This document shows positions 34,111 to 43,812 of a DNA stretch of 64,000 nucleotides, piece after piece; position 1 is the first letter of the stretch; every line of letters begins with the position of its first letter. Position numbers and translations under genes: made by a program. The stretch is taken from NCBI GenBank assembly GCA_029260455.1, contig JAJDDF010000005.1, forward strand, positions 248,001 through 312,000, read 5' to 3'. This DNA is from Phycisphaerales bacterium (GTDB taxonomy: Bacteria > Planctomycetota > Phycisphaerae > Phycisphaerales > UBA1924). Below the pieces are notes generated by a model. That model was not told the origin of the DNA. It saw nothing but the letters and a program-made list of their open reading frames with translations, and searched no databases.

Positions 34111-35331
34111 ATGGTGTCGCGCTTCAATCTTTCATTTCGTCCCAGCATCATTATCAGACCCTGCGCTGTGATCATCGCATTGGCTGTGTCATGCGCGCAT
34201 GGACCAGTAGTGTGCGCACAAGGCGGGCCCCCGCCGGCAATGGTGCGCCTCGATGCTGCGCGAATGCAGCAGGTGTCATTGCGCCGGTTTGTCACAGGAG
34301 AGGTGCGGGCCGCAGCATTTTCTCGCGTTGCTGCAAAAGAATCAGGGCTTGTCACGATCTTCGATCTTGACCCGGGTGATGATGTAGAAATGGGGCAGGT
34401 GATTGTGCGCCTTGATGACACCCTTGTGCAACTTGATCTCGAACTTGCACACAGCGACCTCCTTGCAGATCAATCTGTGGTCACCGAACGCGAAGCAGAA
34501 CTTGAACGGGCAGAACGTGATTTCGAGCGGTTGAGCGCACTTGCAAAATCTGAAGGTGCCGCACGCCGTGAAACCGAAGATGCGCGCACAGATGTGATTG
34601 CGAATCGCGCCCGCCTTGAAAAAGCGCGGGTCGATGTGGCGCGCGACCGTGTGACGATTCGCCGCACCGAAGCTCGTATTGATGATTTTATAATTCGTGC
34701 GCCCTTCTCCGGGCAGGTTGTGACCGTAAATACTGAAATCGGGGAATGGGTTTCACCGGGCGACACCATCATCGAACTCATCGATGCGAGTCAGGTGGAT
34801 GTCATTCTTGATGTGCCCGAGGGGTATCTACTCGCGCTGCAGGCGGCAAGGCAATCCGCCGAGGCGCCAGCTGTTTCCGTGCGCATCGATGCCGCGGGCG
34901 TGAGCCTGGAAACGCGCGATATTGTCATCGTCCCGCGCGGTGATCGCTTGGCGCGCACGTTTCCGGTTCGCATTCGTCTTGATAATGTCGATGGCGATGT
35001 CAAACCGGGGATGGCAGCAGTTGCTGCGGTGCCCACGGGCTCCCGGGGCGAAGCGCTGACGGTATCCAAGGATGCGGTGATGCGCAACGATGCTGGTTGG
35101 TTCGTGTATTTCGATTCGGGAGGCGTCGCGGCGGTGGCGCCGGTGCAGGTCGAATTTGCCGCAGGCGAAAGAGTTGCAATTCGCGAAGGCATGTTGCGTC
35201 CGGGCATGCGCACTGTTATTGAAGGCAATGAGCGCATCTACCCCGGGCAACCATTGCAGGAGCTTCCCGGCACAACCGGCGCCGAAGCCGATGCTGACGA
35301 CGCACCATCAAGCGCGCAGAAAGCAGGCTGA
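34111..35331 (+). CDS. RND efflux periplasmic adaptor (membrane fusion protein)
   Basis: A 406-residue protein with a signal peptide (hydrophobic 15-33). The lipoyl/barrel-sandwich halves are GLVTIFDLDPGDDVEMGQVI and IIRAPFSGQVVTVNTEIGEW, separated by a coiled-coil hairpin rich in Glu/Arg/Ala (about 110-190). Beta-barrel and membrane-proximal parts follow. It links the inner-membrane RND pump encoded next (3-bp gap) to an outer-membrane channel not encoded here. GTG at 34102 is an alternative start. Confidence 0.87.
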   Translation: MVSRFNLSFRPSIIIRPCAVIIALAVSCAHGPVVCAQGGPPPAMVRLDAARMQQVSLRRFVTGEVRAAAFSRVAAKESGLVTIFDLDPGDDVEMGQVIVRLDDTLVQLDLELAHSDLLADQSVVTEREAELERAERDFERLSALAKSEGAARRETEDARTDVIANRARLEKARVDVARDRVTIRRTEARIDDFIIRAPFSGQVVTVNTEIGEWVSPGDTIIELIDASQVDVILDVPEGYLLALQAARQSAEAPAVSVRIDAAGVSLETRDIVIVPRGDRLARTFPVRIRLDNVDGDVKPGMAAVAAVPTGSRGEALTVSKDAVMRNDAGWFVYFDSGGVAAVAPVQVEFAAGERVAIREGMLRPGMRTVIEGNERIYPGQPLQELPGTTGAEADADDAPSSAQKAG

Positions 35332-35334
35332 CCC

Positions 35335-38300
35335 ATGGACATCGTGCGCCTTGCCATTGCCCGTCCCGTCACGGTGATCGTCGGGGTGGTGATTGTTGTG
35401 CTCGCGGGGATCGTTGGGTTTGGCGCAGTGCCGGTGCAGCTTGCACCCAATGTTGATCGACCGGAAATCACAGTCTCGACCGTGTGGCCCGGACGCGGGC
35501 CCGAAGAGATCGTCGATCAGATCGTCAAGAATCAGGAAGAAGAACTCAAAAATGTAAGCGGCCTGCGCAACATGACCTCCGTCAGCTCTGAGGGCAGCGC
35601 CAATATCACACTCGAATTTTATCTCGGCACCAACATTGCGCGGGCGCTGCAGGAAGTTTCTGATGCGCTCCGCCAGGTGCCGGATTATCCTAATGATGTT
35701 GATGAGCCGACAATCAAGGCGGCCGATGGCGCTTCCGCGAATGCCACATCGTGGATCATTGTTGATCTTCCTGATGAACTCTACGCGGAGCATCCGAGCT
35801 GGGATGTGCAGACGCTTTTTGACGCGCTTGACAGTGAGGTGAAGCCCTATCTTGAGCGCATCGATGGTGTAGCAGAAGTCAATATCTACGGCGGGCGCGA
35901 ACAGGAAGTGCAGATTCTTATCGATCCTGTCCGCCTGGCGCAGCGTGGGCTGACCTATCTCGACGTTCTCAATGCGCTGGCCAGTGAAAATAGAAATGTC
36001 AGTGCCGGGTCGATTTCCGAAGGCAAGCGCAACTATCGCGTGCGCGTGTTGGGACAGTTTGAGGCCACTGATGACATCGCTGACACGATTATTGCCTATC
36101 ACGAGGGCGGGCCTGTCTATGTGCGCGATGTTGCTGAGGTTCGACTCGGGCTTCAAAAGCGCCGCGGGTTTGTTCGGTCGCTCGGGCATCCCTGCATCGC
36201 GATGAATGTTATTCGTCAGAGCGGTGCCAATGTCATGTCCATCATGGAGGATGTTGATCAGAGGCTGGATGAAATTCGTGCGGAAATCCTGCCGCGCCTT
36301 GATTCAACCGTTGGCGTCAATTTGCGGTTGACCAAGGTCTATGACGAAACGGTGTATATCGATTCATCTATTGGACTTGTCACACAAAACCTCTGGGTGG
36401 GGGGAACGATCGCGGCGCTCGTGCTGCTTTTGTTCCTGCGTTCTTTCGTGGCGACAGCAGTGGTTGCAATTGCGATTCCCATTTCTGTCATTGGCACATT
36501 TCTTGTGCTTCTTTTGCTCGGGCGATCACTCAATGTGATCTCTCTTGCGGGTCTTGCGTTTGCGACAGGTATGGTGGTGGACAACGCAATTGTCGTGCTT
36601 GAAAATATTTACCGACATCGTCAGTTGGGCAAGCCCGCGCTGCGCGCTGCGTACGACGGCGGGCGTGAAGTCATCGGTGCCATCATCGCGGCATCACTGA
36701 CCACGGTTGCAGTATTCATCCCCATTCTCACTATTCAAGAAGAAGCCGGGCAGCTTTTCTTTGATATTTCCCTCGCTATCGCTGCGTCGGTTTCCCTCAG
36801 CCTGATCGTTTCGATCACTGTGATTCCAGCGGCCTGTGCGCGCTTGCTTGGCACTGCGGGGCGGAAGCACGGCGGGCTGCGCGGCGCGATTGACAATCTC
36901 TTTGGTGTTGCGCCGATTTTCAAACGACTCAATATCGCCCTTGGCAATCTCATCCACTGGCTCATCACAGGATGGCGCGGGTGGACTGTGCGCCCGGTGC
37001 TGTTGCTTGTGCTCACCGGCGCATCGCTATTTGGTGCGAAATTGCTTATGCCGCCACTTGATTATCTTCCGGCGGGCAATCGCAACCTTGTTTTTGGTGG
37101 AATGGCGATTCCGCCCGGCTATTCCGTTGAGCAGATGGGCACTATTGCCGACCGCATCCAGGATGTTGTGGGCCCTTATCTTGGCGCGCAACCTGATGAC
37201 GGTGACAAACTGGCATCACTTCCACTCATACAACGCCAAAGCTTTGGTAGTGAGGTTCTTGATCCTTACAAGCCGGTTGGCGTGGAGAATTTCTTCGTCG
37301 GTGCGTTCGGTGGCACCATGTTCGGAGGTGTGACATCCACCGATGAGAACATTGTCAAACCGCTTGAAAGTTTGCTGACGAATGCGATGGCCACGTCGCC
37401 TGATGTCTTTGGCTTTGCATCGCAGAGCAGTTTGTTTGGGCGCGGTGTGGGCGGTGGCAACTCTATTGATATCGAAATTGCGGGCCCAAGTCTTGAACTT
37501 GTTAAGGCCGCCGCGAATCACCTGTACACCATTATGACACGCTCGCCGGACTACGGACATGCCAAGGTGCAACCCGACCCTGGGAATTTTAATCTTCCTC
37601 AGCAGGAATATCGCGCGATGTTGACGCCGCGCGGCCGTGAACTTGGTCTGACAACCGAGGCGGTTGGTGCGTCGGTGCGCGCACTCTTTGATGGTGCGTT
37701 TGCTGGTGACTATTACGGGAGTGGCGAGATTATTGATATTCGTTTGCTTCCGCCGGGCGAACGTCTTGCTTCCAAGGAAGATATTGCAGACATTCCGATC
37801 GCAACACCTGCAGGTCCGATCGTGCCCATCGCATCTGTTGTTGATCTTGTGCCGGGCCTTGCGCCGCAAGCGATTCGGCGCGTTGAAGAACTCTCAGCGA
37901 TTACGTTGCGCGTAACCCCTCCTGAAGGTCAACCACTTGAAGCAATCATGCGCGATATTCAGGAGAATTACCTTGTCGAAACATATAACGCCGGATTGAT
38001 AGATCGAACCATGCGCATTCGTCTCAAAGGCACCGCGGCCAAACTCGACGAAGTAAAAGGCGCGTTGCTGGGAGATTCTGACCTGGCAGCAGTGCCCCGC
38101 GCGCCGTGGCAAACCGTGCTCTGGTGGATAGGTATTGCCATGCTCGGTGGTGGGGCGACTTTTGCACTGCGCGGTCTTGTTCTTCTGCTGCAGCGCGGGG
38201 GCGGACACTATTTGTACGGCGCATCCGGTGCGCTCGTGCTTGGTGCACTGCTCGGGGGGCTTGTCTTACTCCTTGCTGATCAACCCCAACTGGCCACGGC

Positions 38301-38988
38301 CCGATTTGTATGGGCGATGCTTGTGGTCTATCTCTTGATGTGCGCGCTGTTTGAGAGTTTCATTTACCCCTTCGTCATCATGTTCACGGTGCCTCTCGCG
38401 CTCGTGGGCGGATTTGCCGGGCTGCGCATCGTTCATGAATGGACTGCGGCCAATCCGTTGATCGCCACCCAGAATCTCGATGTACTCACCATCCTCGGGT
38501 TTGTCATTCTTGTTGGCGTGGTCGTGAATAATGCCATTCTTATTGTGCATCAGGCGCTGCACTTTATGGCTGGCACCGCGGATGCAGGCCCGAATGGGTC
38601 CGACGGGCCGTTGCCCGCGCCGCGTGCGATTGCCCTGGCAGTGTCAACTCGCGTGCGTCCGATTTTCATGAGCACTTTGACCAGTGTTGGAGGCATGATG
38701 CCACTTGTGCTTATTCCCGGCGCCGGCTCGGAACTCTATCGCGGCCTTGGATCAGTTGTTGTCGGCGGGTTACTCGCATCAACTGTTTTCACGCTCATCC
38801 TTGCACCACTCGCCCTGAGTTTGACCTTCGATATGAAAGCCGGCCTCATGGCGATCGTGTCAGGACATGCTGCCAAAGAATCTATCGAGGAGCCGCACAG
38901 CGCAACACGTCCTAGCGCATCAACGCCATACCACGACGGTGCGCTTCCAGCGATGACTTTACCTGTCCCGGATACGGTTGATGTCTAA
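35335..38988 (+). CDS. RND family efflux transporter permease
   Basis: A 1217-residue proton-driven pump of the AcrB/HAE-type. The start MDIVRLAIARPVTVIVGVVI and TVWPGRGPEEIVDQIVKNQE are typical; GLAFATGMVVDNAIVVLENI carries the TM4 Asp of the proton relay. The second half has FESFIYPFVIMFTVPLAL and GFVILVGVVVNNAILIVHQA. Two extra hydrophobic segments (about residues 925-945 and 960-980) precede the usual C-terminal TM cluster, making it longer than the typical ~1040. Substrate unknown. Confidence 0.9.
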   Translation: MDIVRLAIARPVTVIVGVVIVVLAGIVGFGAVPVQLAPNVDRPEITVSTVWPGRGPEEIVDQIVKNQEEELKNVSGLRNMTSVSSEGSANITLEFYLGTNIARALQEVSDALRQVPDYPNDVDEPTIKAADGASANATSWIIVDLPDELYAEHPSWDVQTLFDALDSEVKPYLERIDGVAEVNIYGGREQEVQILIDPVRLAQRGLTYLDVLNALASENRNVSAGSISEGKRNYRVRVLGQFEATDDIADTIIAYHEGGPVYVRDVAEVRLGLQKRRGFVRSLGHPCIAMNVIRQSGANVMSIMEDVDQRLDEIRAEILPRLDSTVGVNLRLTKVYDETVYIDSSIGLVTQNLWVGGTIAALVLLLFLRSFVATAVVAIAIPISVIGTFLVLLLLGRSLNVISLAGLAFATGMVVDNAIVVLENIYRHRQLGKPALRAAYDGGREVIGAIIAASLTTVAVFIPILTIQEEAGQLFFDISLAIAASVSLSLIVSITVIPAACARLLGTAGRKHGGLRGAIDNLFGVAPIFKRLNIALGNLIHWLITGWRGWTVRPVLLLVLTGASLFGAKLLMPPLDYLPAGNRNLVFGGMAIPPGYSVEQMGTIADRIQDVVGPYLGAQPDDGDKLASLPLIQRQSFGSEVLDPYKPVGVENFFVGAFGGTMFGGVTSTDENIVKPLESLLTNAMATSPDVFGFASQSSLFGRGVGGGNSIDIEIAGPSLELVKAAANHLYTIMTRSPDYGHAKVQPDPGNFNLPQQEYRAMLTPRGRELGLTTEAVGASVRALFDGAFAGDYYGSGEIIDIRLLPPGERLASKEDIADIPIATPAGPIVPIASVVDLVPGLAPQAIRRVEELSAITLRVTPPEGQPLEAIMRDIQENYLVETYNAGLIDRTMRIRLKGTAAKLDEVKGALLGDSDLAAVPRAPWQTVLWWIGIAMLGGGATFALRGLVLLLQRGGGHYLYGASGALVLGALLGGLVLLLADQPQLATARFVWAMLVVYLLMCALFESFIYPFVIMFTVPLALVGGFAGLRIVHEWTAANPLIATQNLDVLTILGFVILVGVVVNNAILIVHQALHFMAGTADAGPNGSDGPLPAPRAIALAVSTRVRPIFMSTLTSVGGMMPLVLIPGAGSELYRGLGSVVVGGLLASTVFTLILAPLALSLTFDMKAGLMAIVSGHAAKESIEEPHSATRPSASTPYHDGALPAMTLPVPDTVDV

Positions 38989-39001
38989 GTGAACAGCCCG
39001 G

Positions 39002-40300
39002 TCAGTTCAACGCGCATGCAACAGGCACCACTTCGCCGCGCACGTTCACTTGCGTCAACAGATGCACACGCACCGGCGAATCAAGTAGCCATCGTACGCT
39101 CGCGGCTTGTGTTGCAAACAAATGTTGCACCGCATCGGCTTCTCGAAGTGCGATGCCGGTGGCTCTCGCGATGAGCGCGTGATGCATCGTTGCCCACGCC
39201 GACGCCTGCGAGAGTGCCTGCACCGCGCGCTCACCATCTGCGAGCACATGCAGTTGCCCGTGCGCATCTGCTGCGAACTGCACTTCTTGTGATGCGGGGC
39301 ATTCAAGGTCCAGCGCCGTCAGCCCATCAATGAGCGCAACCAGGGGTGACAGATGAGATAGCGCGGGGGTCTTGGGTTCCGCGATCGTTGAAGGACGGGG
39401 TTTGGTCGGTGTGAGATTCTCTTCCAAAGTTGATTGTGCTGGCACCGGGTCAACTTGCGGGCGCGTTGACTGAATGAGTGTCACCAACCGTTCGGCGTTC
39501 ACTTCAACAGCCCCACGGAACAATGAGATCGAACCCGTCGGTCCCATCTTGCCCAAAGGCTTTGCGAGTTCGATATCCATATTCAAGAATGTGCGGGCGC
39601 CATGTTGCAACTTTCGCCCCGCGGCTTCCGAGCGTTCCGCATCTGCACCCATGATGGCAACACACACCGAAGGCATCGCGTCCAGGACATCTTCACTGGC
39701 CATTGATTTGAACATGCGATATGCATCCACGACGGCAGCTTCATTGGCGCCACTCAAGACTGTGACGCGGTCAATACCAGTAACGCTCGTCACTGTTGCT
39801 TCGTCAAGTTCGCTGACAAGCACGATCCACCGCTGTGAACTGCGCTGGGCGTGCGCCATCGCCTCGCGGAAATTCGGATTTACATCACTGGTCCATGCTG
39901 GCTGGGGGCCAAGCAGATCGATTGAAATCCGTGAATTTCCAGTGTCGTCGCAGGGTGAAAGACGCACAAGTGTGACGCCGGTGTGCTCGTGGCGCGCCAC
40001 TGATGCTGCATATTGCAAGGCCCATGGCCCGGAGCGCACCGGTAAATGTCCCATCAGGAGCGCTTCAACAGTCGGTGGGTGTGGCGCGTGCTCGTGCATG
40101 GGATTCTGCGATGATGCCGAGGTGTCACGCAGCGGTGTCGGCGCTTGTTCACGCGGGAAGGGGATGGCGATTGGCCCCGCGTCATGTGACCCAGTTTCAT
40201 GCTCACCAAGAAACAGTTCTGCGAGTGCATCAAAATCGCGCGATGGCGATGCAGGATGAACATGATCACGGTCGTCAGGTGTTCCACTTGGGTGTGTCAT
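39002..40300 (-). CDS. Partner of ParA-CBM48: degenerate MinD/FlhG-like protein
   Basis: A 432-residue protein whose start overlaps the parA-like stop by four bases. Residues ~80-290 follow a MinD/FlhG-like pattern: LMGHLPVRSGPWALQYAASV where a P-loop would be (no GKT), then RWIVLVSELDEATVTSV, and VVDAYRMFKSMASED, which resembles the DAYxxIK helix of FlhG/MinD, followed by a VxxxxxxAxxxxxEA stretch. This suggests a SIMIBI fold without nucleotide binding (inference). The N-terminal 75 residues are His/Pro-rich and probably disordered. The C-terminal ~130 residues are unassigned. It may dimerise with or regulate the ParA-like ATPase. Confidence 0.45.
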   Translation of the reverse strand: MTHPSGTPDDRDHVHPASPSRDFDALAELFLGEHETGSHDAGPIAIPFPREQAPTPLRDTSASSQNPMHEHAPHPPTVEALLMGHLPVRSGPWALQYAASVARHEHTGVTLVRLSPCDDTGNSRISIDLLGPQPAWTSDVNPNFREAMAHAQRSSQRWIVLVSELDEATVTSVTGIDRVTVLSGANEAAVVDAYRMFKSMASEDVLDAMPSVCVAIMGADAERSEAAGRKLQHGARTFLNMDIELAKPLGKMGPTGSISLFRGAVEVNAERLVTLIQSTRPQVDPVPAQSTLEENLTPTKPRPSTIAEPKTPALSHLSPLVALIDGLTALDLECPASQEVQFAADAHGQLHVLADGERAVQALSQASAWATMHHALIARATGIALREADAVQHLFATQAASVRWLLDSPVRVHLLTQVNVRGEVVPVACALN

Positions 40301-41745
40301 TGCACGCCTCCCTGAGCGTCAGTGGTAACTGGTGCGCGTGAAGTTGGCACGAGCACCACAGAGTCCTGCTCACCAAATGCGTTTGTCACCGAGTCCGGGT
40401 TATATGGATCAGTCATCCAACTGCCATTGATTACAAGTCGATAGCGCAAGGAGCCTGGTTTGGCTTCGATCACAACTTCATACACGCCAAGTGAGCCATT
40501 AAAGCGCATGGGTGAAGCTGTTGTTGACCAGCCGTTGTGATCGCCTGCAATGGCGAGTTCCTGGCCCGGTTCACCGGGTTGCACGAACAACACGCCGCGT
40601 CTGGTCGAATGGGCACCGAAGAATTTTTCAATTGCCGATGGTGATGTGCGGCTCGATGGTTGCGATGCAAAAGTGCCATGCATTGGCGCCGTCACTTCGG
40701 TCATAGCGCGCACAACGCGCTCATCTTTCGATCGCTTTTGGTTGGCTTCATCACTGGCAGCGACAAGACGATTGGCACGGACTGCAAGTTCCGCAGCCCT
40801 GCTCATTGTCGGGGCAATTTCAAGGCCTTGCAATATCGAAGCATCTTCCATCTCACCTGTAGCATCGTCGGCGGGGGCGGGATAAGTTGTTGCACCACAG
40901 TGTTGCGCTTCATTTGTCCGAGTAAATAAAGTTGCAGCGGTACGTTCAGGTACTGCGGGCGCGCTGCCATCACCAAGCCGGCGCTCGACCCAGCGTGCAA
41001 GTTCAAGATGATCTTCTGCGCCGCGTGAGCGCGGGGCATAATCGACGATCGGCACACCAAGTGATGCAGATTCCTTGAGCTTGCCATCAAGGCGCACGAC
41101 TGTCGGCACGACCGCATTCCCAAATCGGCGATGCAATTCTGTCACGACATCCCGGCTCAACGCCGAAGTTGGATCATGCATCGTCGCGAGTACGCGGTAG
41201 TGGGGGGCTTCGCCGATGCGCCGCGAAAGTGCTTCAAGAGCTGCCACTTGTTTCTCTGCGCCGCGCAATGCAAAATAGCCTGTCTCAACTGGAATCAAGA
41301 CAACATCTGCAGCCCGCAGCGCATTGAATGTCAGCAGGCCAATCGATGGGGCGCAATCGAGAATCGCCCAGTCATACCGGTCTTCAAGTCGCCGCAGCAC
41401 CGACCGCACGCGCCCATCGCGATCTGCGCGATCTGCAAGGCCGCCGCGCGGCGCTTCAAGCCCCGCCAGTTTTGTCGTCGAGGGCATGAGGTGAAGCCCG
41501 GTGCGCACCGACCACAGCAATCGCGAGACATCAAGCTGGCGATCATCTGGGGTGAGAAGTGCATCACCAACCTGTTGATCAATGCGATCATCTGGAATTG
41601 CAAGGCCCAATGCGCAGTGCGACTGCGGGTCAAGATCGATAAGCAAGGTCGAATGCCCGAGGGCCGCAAGCGCCGCCGATAGATTGATCGCGGTCGTGGT
41701 CTTTCCACTCCCGCCCTTCTGATTGACAATTGCGATCGTTCTCAA
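40297..41745 (-). CDS. ParA/MinD-type ATPase fused to a CBM48 (AMPK-beta-like) glycogen-binding domain
   Basis: A 482-residue protein. Residues 1-~255 are a complete ParA-type ATPase: deviant Walker A NQKGGSGKTTTAINLSAALA with the signature lysine K10, LLIDLDPQ, and Walker B YDWAILDCAPSIGLLTFNAL. A linker (~256-380) is Ala/Ser/Arg-rich. Residues ~383-467 match the AMPK-beta glycogen-binding domain: LAIAGDHNGWSTTASPM, PGSLRYRLVINGSWMTDPYN. Both carbohydrate-stacking Trp equivalents (W406 in NGW, W443 in GSW) are present. It starts at TTG 41745, where the ParA N-terminus naturally begins. No ParB or parS is near. Positioning of a polysaccharide body is an attractive inference. Confidence 0.8.
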   Translation of the reverse strand: MRTIAIVNQKGGSGKTTTAINLSAALAALGHSTLLIDLDPQSHCALGLAIPDDRIDQQVGDALLTPDDRQLDVSRLLWSVRTGLHLMPSTTKLAGLEAPRGGLADRADRDGRVRSVLRRLEDRYDWAILDCAPSIGLLTFNALRAADVVLIPVETGYFALRGAEKQVAALEALSRRIGEAPHYRVLATMHDPTSALSRDVVTELHRRFGNAVVPTVVRLDGKLKESASLGVPIVDYAPRSRGAEDHLELARWVERRLGDGSAPAVPERTAATLFTRTNEAQHCGATTYPAPADDATGEMEDASILQGLEIAPTMSRAAELAVRANRLVAASDEANQKRSKDERVVRAMTEVTAPMHGTFASQPSSRTSPSAIEKFFGAHSTRRGVLFVQPGEPGQELAIAGDHNGWSTTASPMRFNGSLGVYEVVIEAKPGSLRYRLVINGSWMTDPYNPDSVTNAFGEQDSVVLVPTSRAPVTTDAQGGVQ

Positions 41746-42229
41746 AGGGGGTTCTCACGGCACACCAACGGCCCATTGAACACCGGGCGAGTCCATCACC
41801 GTCCCCCCGCGGGCCGATCCATGGCCCCGCGCCGATCTCAGATGGACTTATCGGCTCCACCCCCCGCCGAGCTTTGAAGTTGAAGTTTTTGACACATGCC
41901 GCCCCCTAGGTGAGGGAGTTTGGTGCCGTGATCACAGGTTGAAGGCGGTGTTCTTCCCTTCCCCTTACTCCAAGAGCTGGGCGGGGCGAGGGGAGGAAGC
42001 CCCGCGATTGGCAAACCCTAGTCCTTCCGGTTCACTACCGACGTGGCGTTCTACATCACCATCGCCTCAAGTTTCGCCGGCCGCGCGCGCGGTTCATTAT
42101 TGCCGCCCGCCCACCAGCTTAGGTAAGCATCAGCATGATCGGACGGCCGTTTCGCCATTCTTCTCTGGATTTCTCGTCGCTCATGATCGGAACTGCGGTA
42201 TGTTTTGATATCCCGCCCAAGGAGATGGT
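41746..42229. other. Divergent intergenic region between parA-CBM48 and a secreted protein gene
   Basis: About 484 bp with no convincing coding potential. It is rich in C/G runs (CCCCCCGC near 41851). A TTGACA occurs at 41889-41894 without a matching -10. AAGGAG (42219-42224) serves the downstream gene. No parS-like palindrome was seen. Confidence 0.4.
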
Positions 42230-43750
42230 ATGCGCACGATTCGTCAGATTGTTCCATTCGCTATCGTCGCGATCGCGATCACCTTCGCCTCAGCCCCCGC
42301 GCACGCTCAAGAGGCGCGCGGCAGCGGCCCCTTCACCAATGTCACCCAGGGAACCGTCGTGCCCACTCTGCAAGGCGCGATCGACGCCGCCAACAATGGC
42401 GATGTGATCGCATTCCCCGCAGGTGTCATTGGCAATGTTGGCTTTGCGGGCATTGTCGATGGCAAAGACCTGACTATCCGTGGCGCCGATCCGAACACGC
42501 CCGATGCGTCGGTATGGTTTGTGACCGGGACCGGCTCGGGGATCCTCGCGATCAACGGCGCCAATCTCACTGTCAGAACCATTCAGTTCATCGAGTCGTC
42601 CAGCCCCAGTGTGCAGGCCGATGGCGCGAGTTCACTTGTCGTTGAGGACTGCACATTCCTCCTCGGGACCGGTGATACAGGTTTGATCGTCAGTGTCATG
42701 GCTACAAACACGCCCGAGGTCACTGTCACCCGCTGCACGTTCGACCTGTTCATACGCCCTCTCATTTACACGGCAATCCGTGCGAGTGATGTCAGCGTGC
42801 TCAATGTCCGTGACTCCGTCTTTGAGACGACGGATAACCAGGGCGAGGGCGGTGGCATCAGGACATCGACGAGCGGCCCCCAGCACATGGAGGCCCATGT
42901 TGTCGGCTGTACGTTCACCCAGTTGGACGTGGCAGTCAATTTCTTCGCGGGAGACCAGACCAGTATCTTTGACATCACCGACTGCACGATGAGCGACAAC
43001 GTTCAGCATCTGAACACCCTATTCGTCCCGGTGACCATTACAAACAGCGTCTTTGCAGGAACAGGGGGGATTGGGATTTCGTCCCCGCCCTCGTCGGTGT
43101 CGATCAGCAACTGCACCTTTGCTGACTTTGCGGGCACGGGCTTCAACTTCACAGTGCAAGGCGATGCCAACATTGCCAACAGCATCTTCTGGGGCGGCAC
43201 GCCTTCGCTGAATCTGACTGGCGCTGCCAACACTGTCGAACACACACTCTTCCAGGGCGGTTTCGCAGGCACCGGCAATATTGATGCCGACCCGATGTTC
43301 GTCGATGCGCTTGGCGCGGACGGTTTGCCCGGCACCGGTGATGAAGACTTTCGCCTGCGCCCCGGTTCACCCTGTCTCGATGCAGGCAGCAATCTGCTCG
43401 TCAACGCGGACGCGGTTGATCTCGATGGCGACTTGGACATCACCGAGCCGGTGCCCTTTGATATCGCCGGCGGGCTGCGCTTCAAAGATGACGCCGACAC
43501 CATCGACACGGGCATACCCGGCAATGGCTTCACGCAAGTCGTCGACATGGGCGCGCACGAGGGTGTGCCGTGCCCGGGCGATGCAACCGGCGACGGGTTT
43601 GCAAACCTCGATGATTTACAGATTTTGCTGTTTCAATTCGGGAGCAGCGTGCCGCCATTTACGGGTGGAGATTTTACCGGTGATGGCATCGTGAATCTGG
43701 ATGATCTGCAATTGCTTCTCTTCACCTTTGGTACGAGTTGCCCGGCGTAG
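42230..43750 (+). CDS. Secreted beta-helix protein with dockerin-like tail
   Basis: A 506-residue protein with a signal peptide (MRTIRQIVPFAIVAIAIT, cleavage near AHAQ). Residues ~40-330 show the repetitive short-strand pattern of a right-handed parallel beta-helix (VEDCTFLL, VTRCTFDL, ISNCTFADF, IANSIFWG), as in pectate-lyase-like proteins, but no catalytic motif is evident. The end has two calcium-binding dockerin-like repeats (GDATGDGFANLDDLQILLFQ and GDFTGDGIVNLDDLQLLLFT). Probably extracellular; substrate unknown. Confidence 0.75.
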   Translation: MRTIRQIVPFAIVAIAITFASAPAHAQEARGSGPFTNVTQGTVVPTLQGAIDAANNGDVIAFPAGVIGNVGFAGIVDGKDLTIRGADPNTPDASVWFVTGTGSGILAINGANLTVRTIQFIESSSPSVQADGASSLVVEDCTFLLGTGDTGLIVSVMATNTPEVTVTRCTFDLFIRPLIYTAIRASDVSVLNVRDSVFETTDNQGEGGGIRTSTSGPQHMEAHVVGCTFTQLDVAVNFFAGDQTSIFDITDCTMSDNVQHLNTLFVPVTITNSVFAGTGGIGISSPPSSVSISNCTFADFAGTGFNFTVQGDANIANSIFWGGTPSLNLTGAANTVEHTLFQGGFAGTGNIDADPMFVDALGADGLPGTGDEDFRLRPGSPCLDAGSNLLVNADAVDLDGDLDITEPVPFDIAGGLRFKDDADTIDTGIPGNGFTQVVDMGAHEGVPCPGDATGDGFANLDDLQILLFQFGSSVPPFTGGDFTGDGIVNLDDLQLLLFTFGTSCPA

Positions 43751-43812
43751 GCGGTCGTGACGAAAGTGGCTCGGCGATCCCGTGAGCTTGCAATCCGTTA
43801 GATTGCTGGCAT

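Noticed and set aside
39002-42229. parS site or ParB gene next to the ParA-like gene
   Set aside because: No TGTTTCACGTGAAACA-like palindrome and no ParB HTH motif seen nearby.
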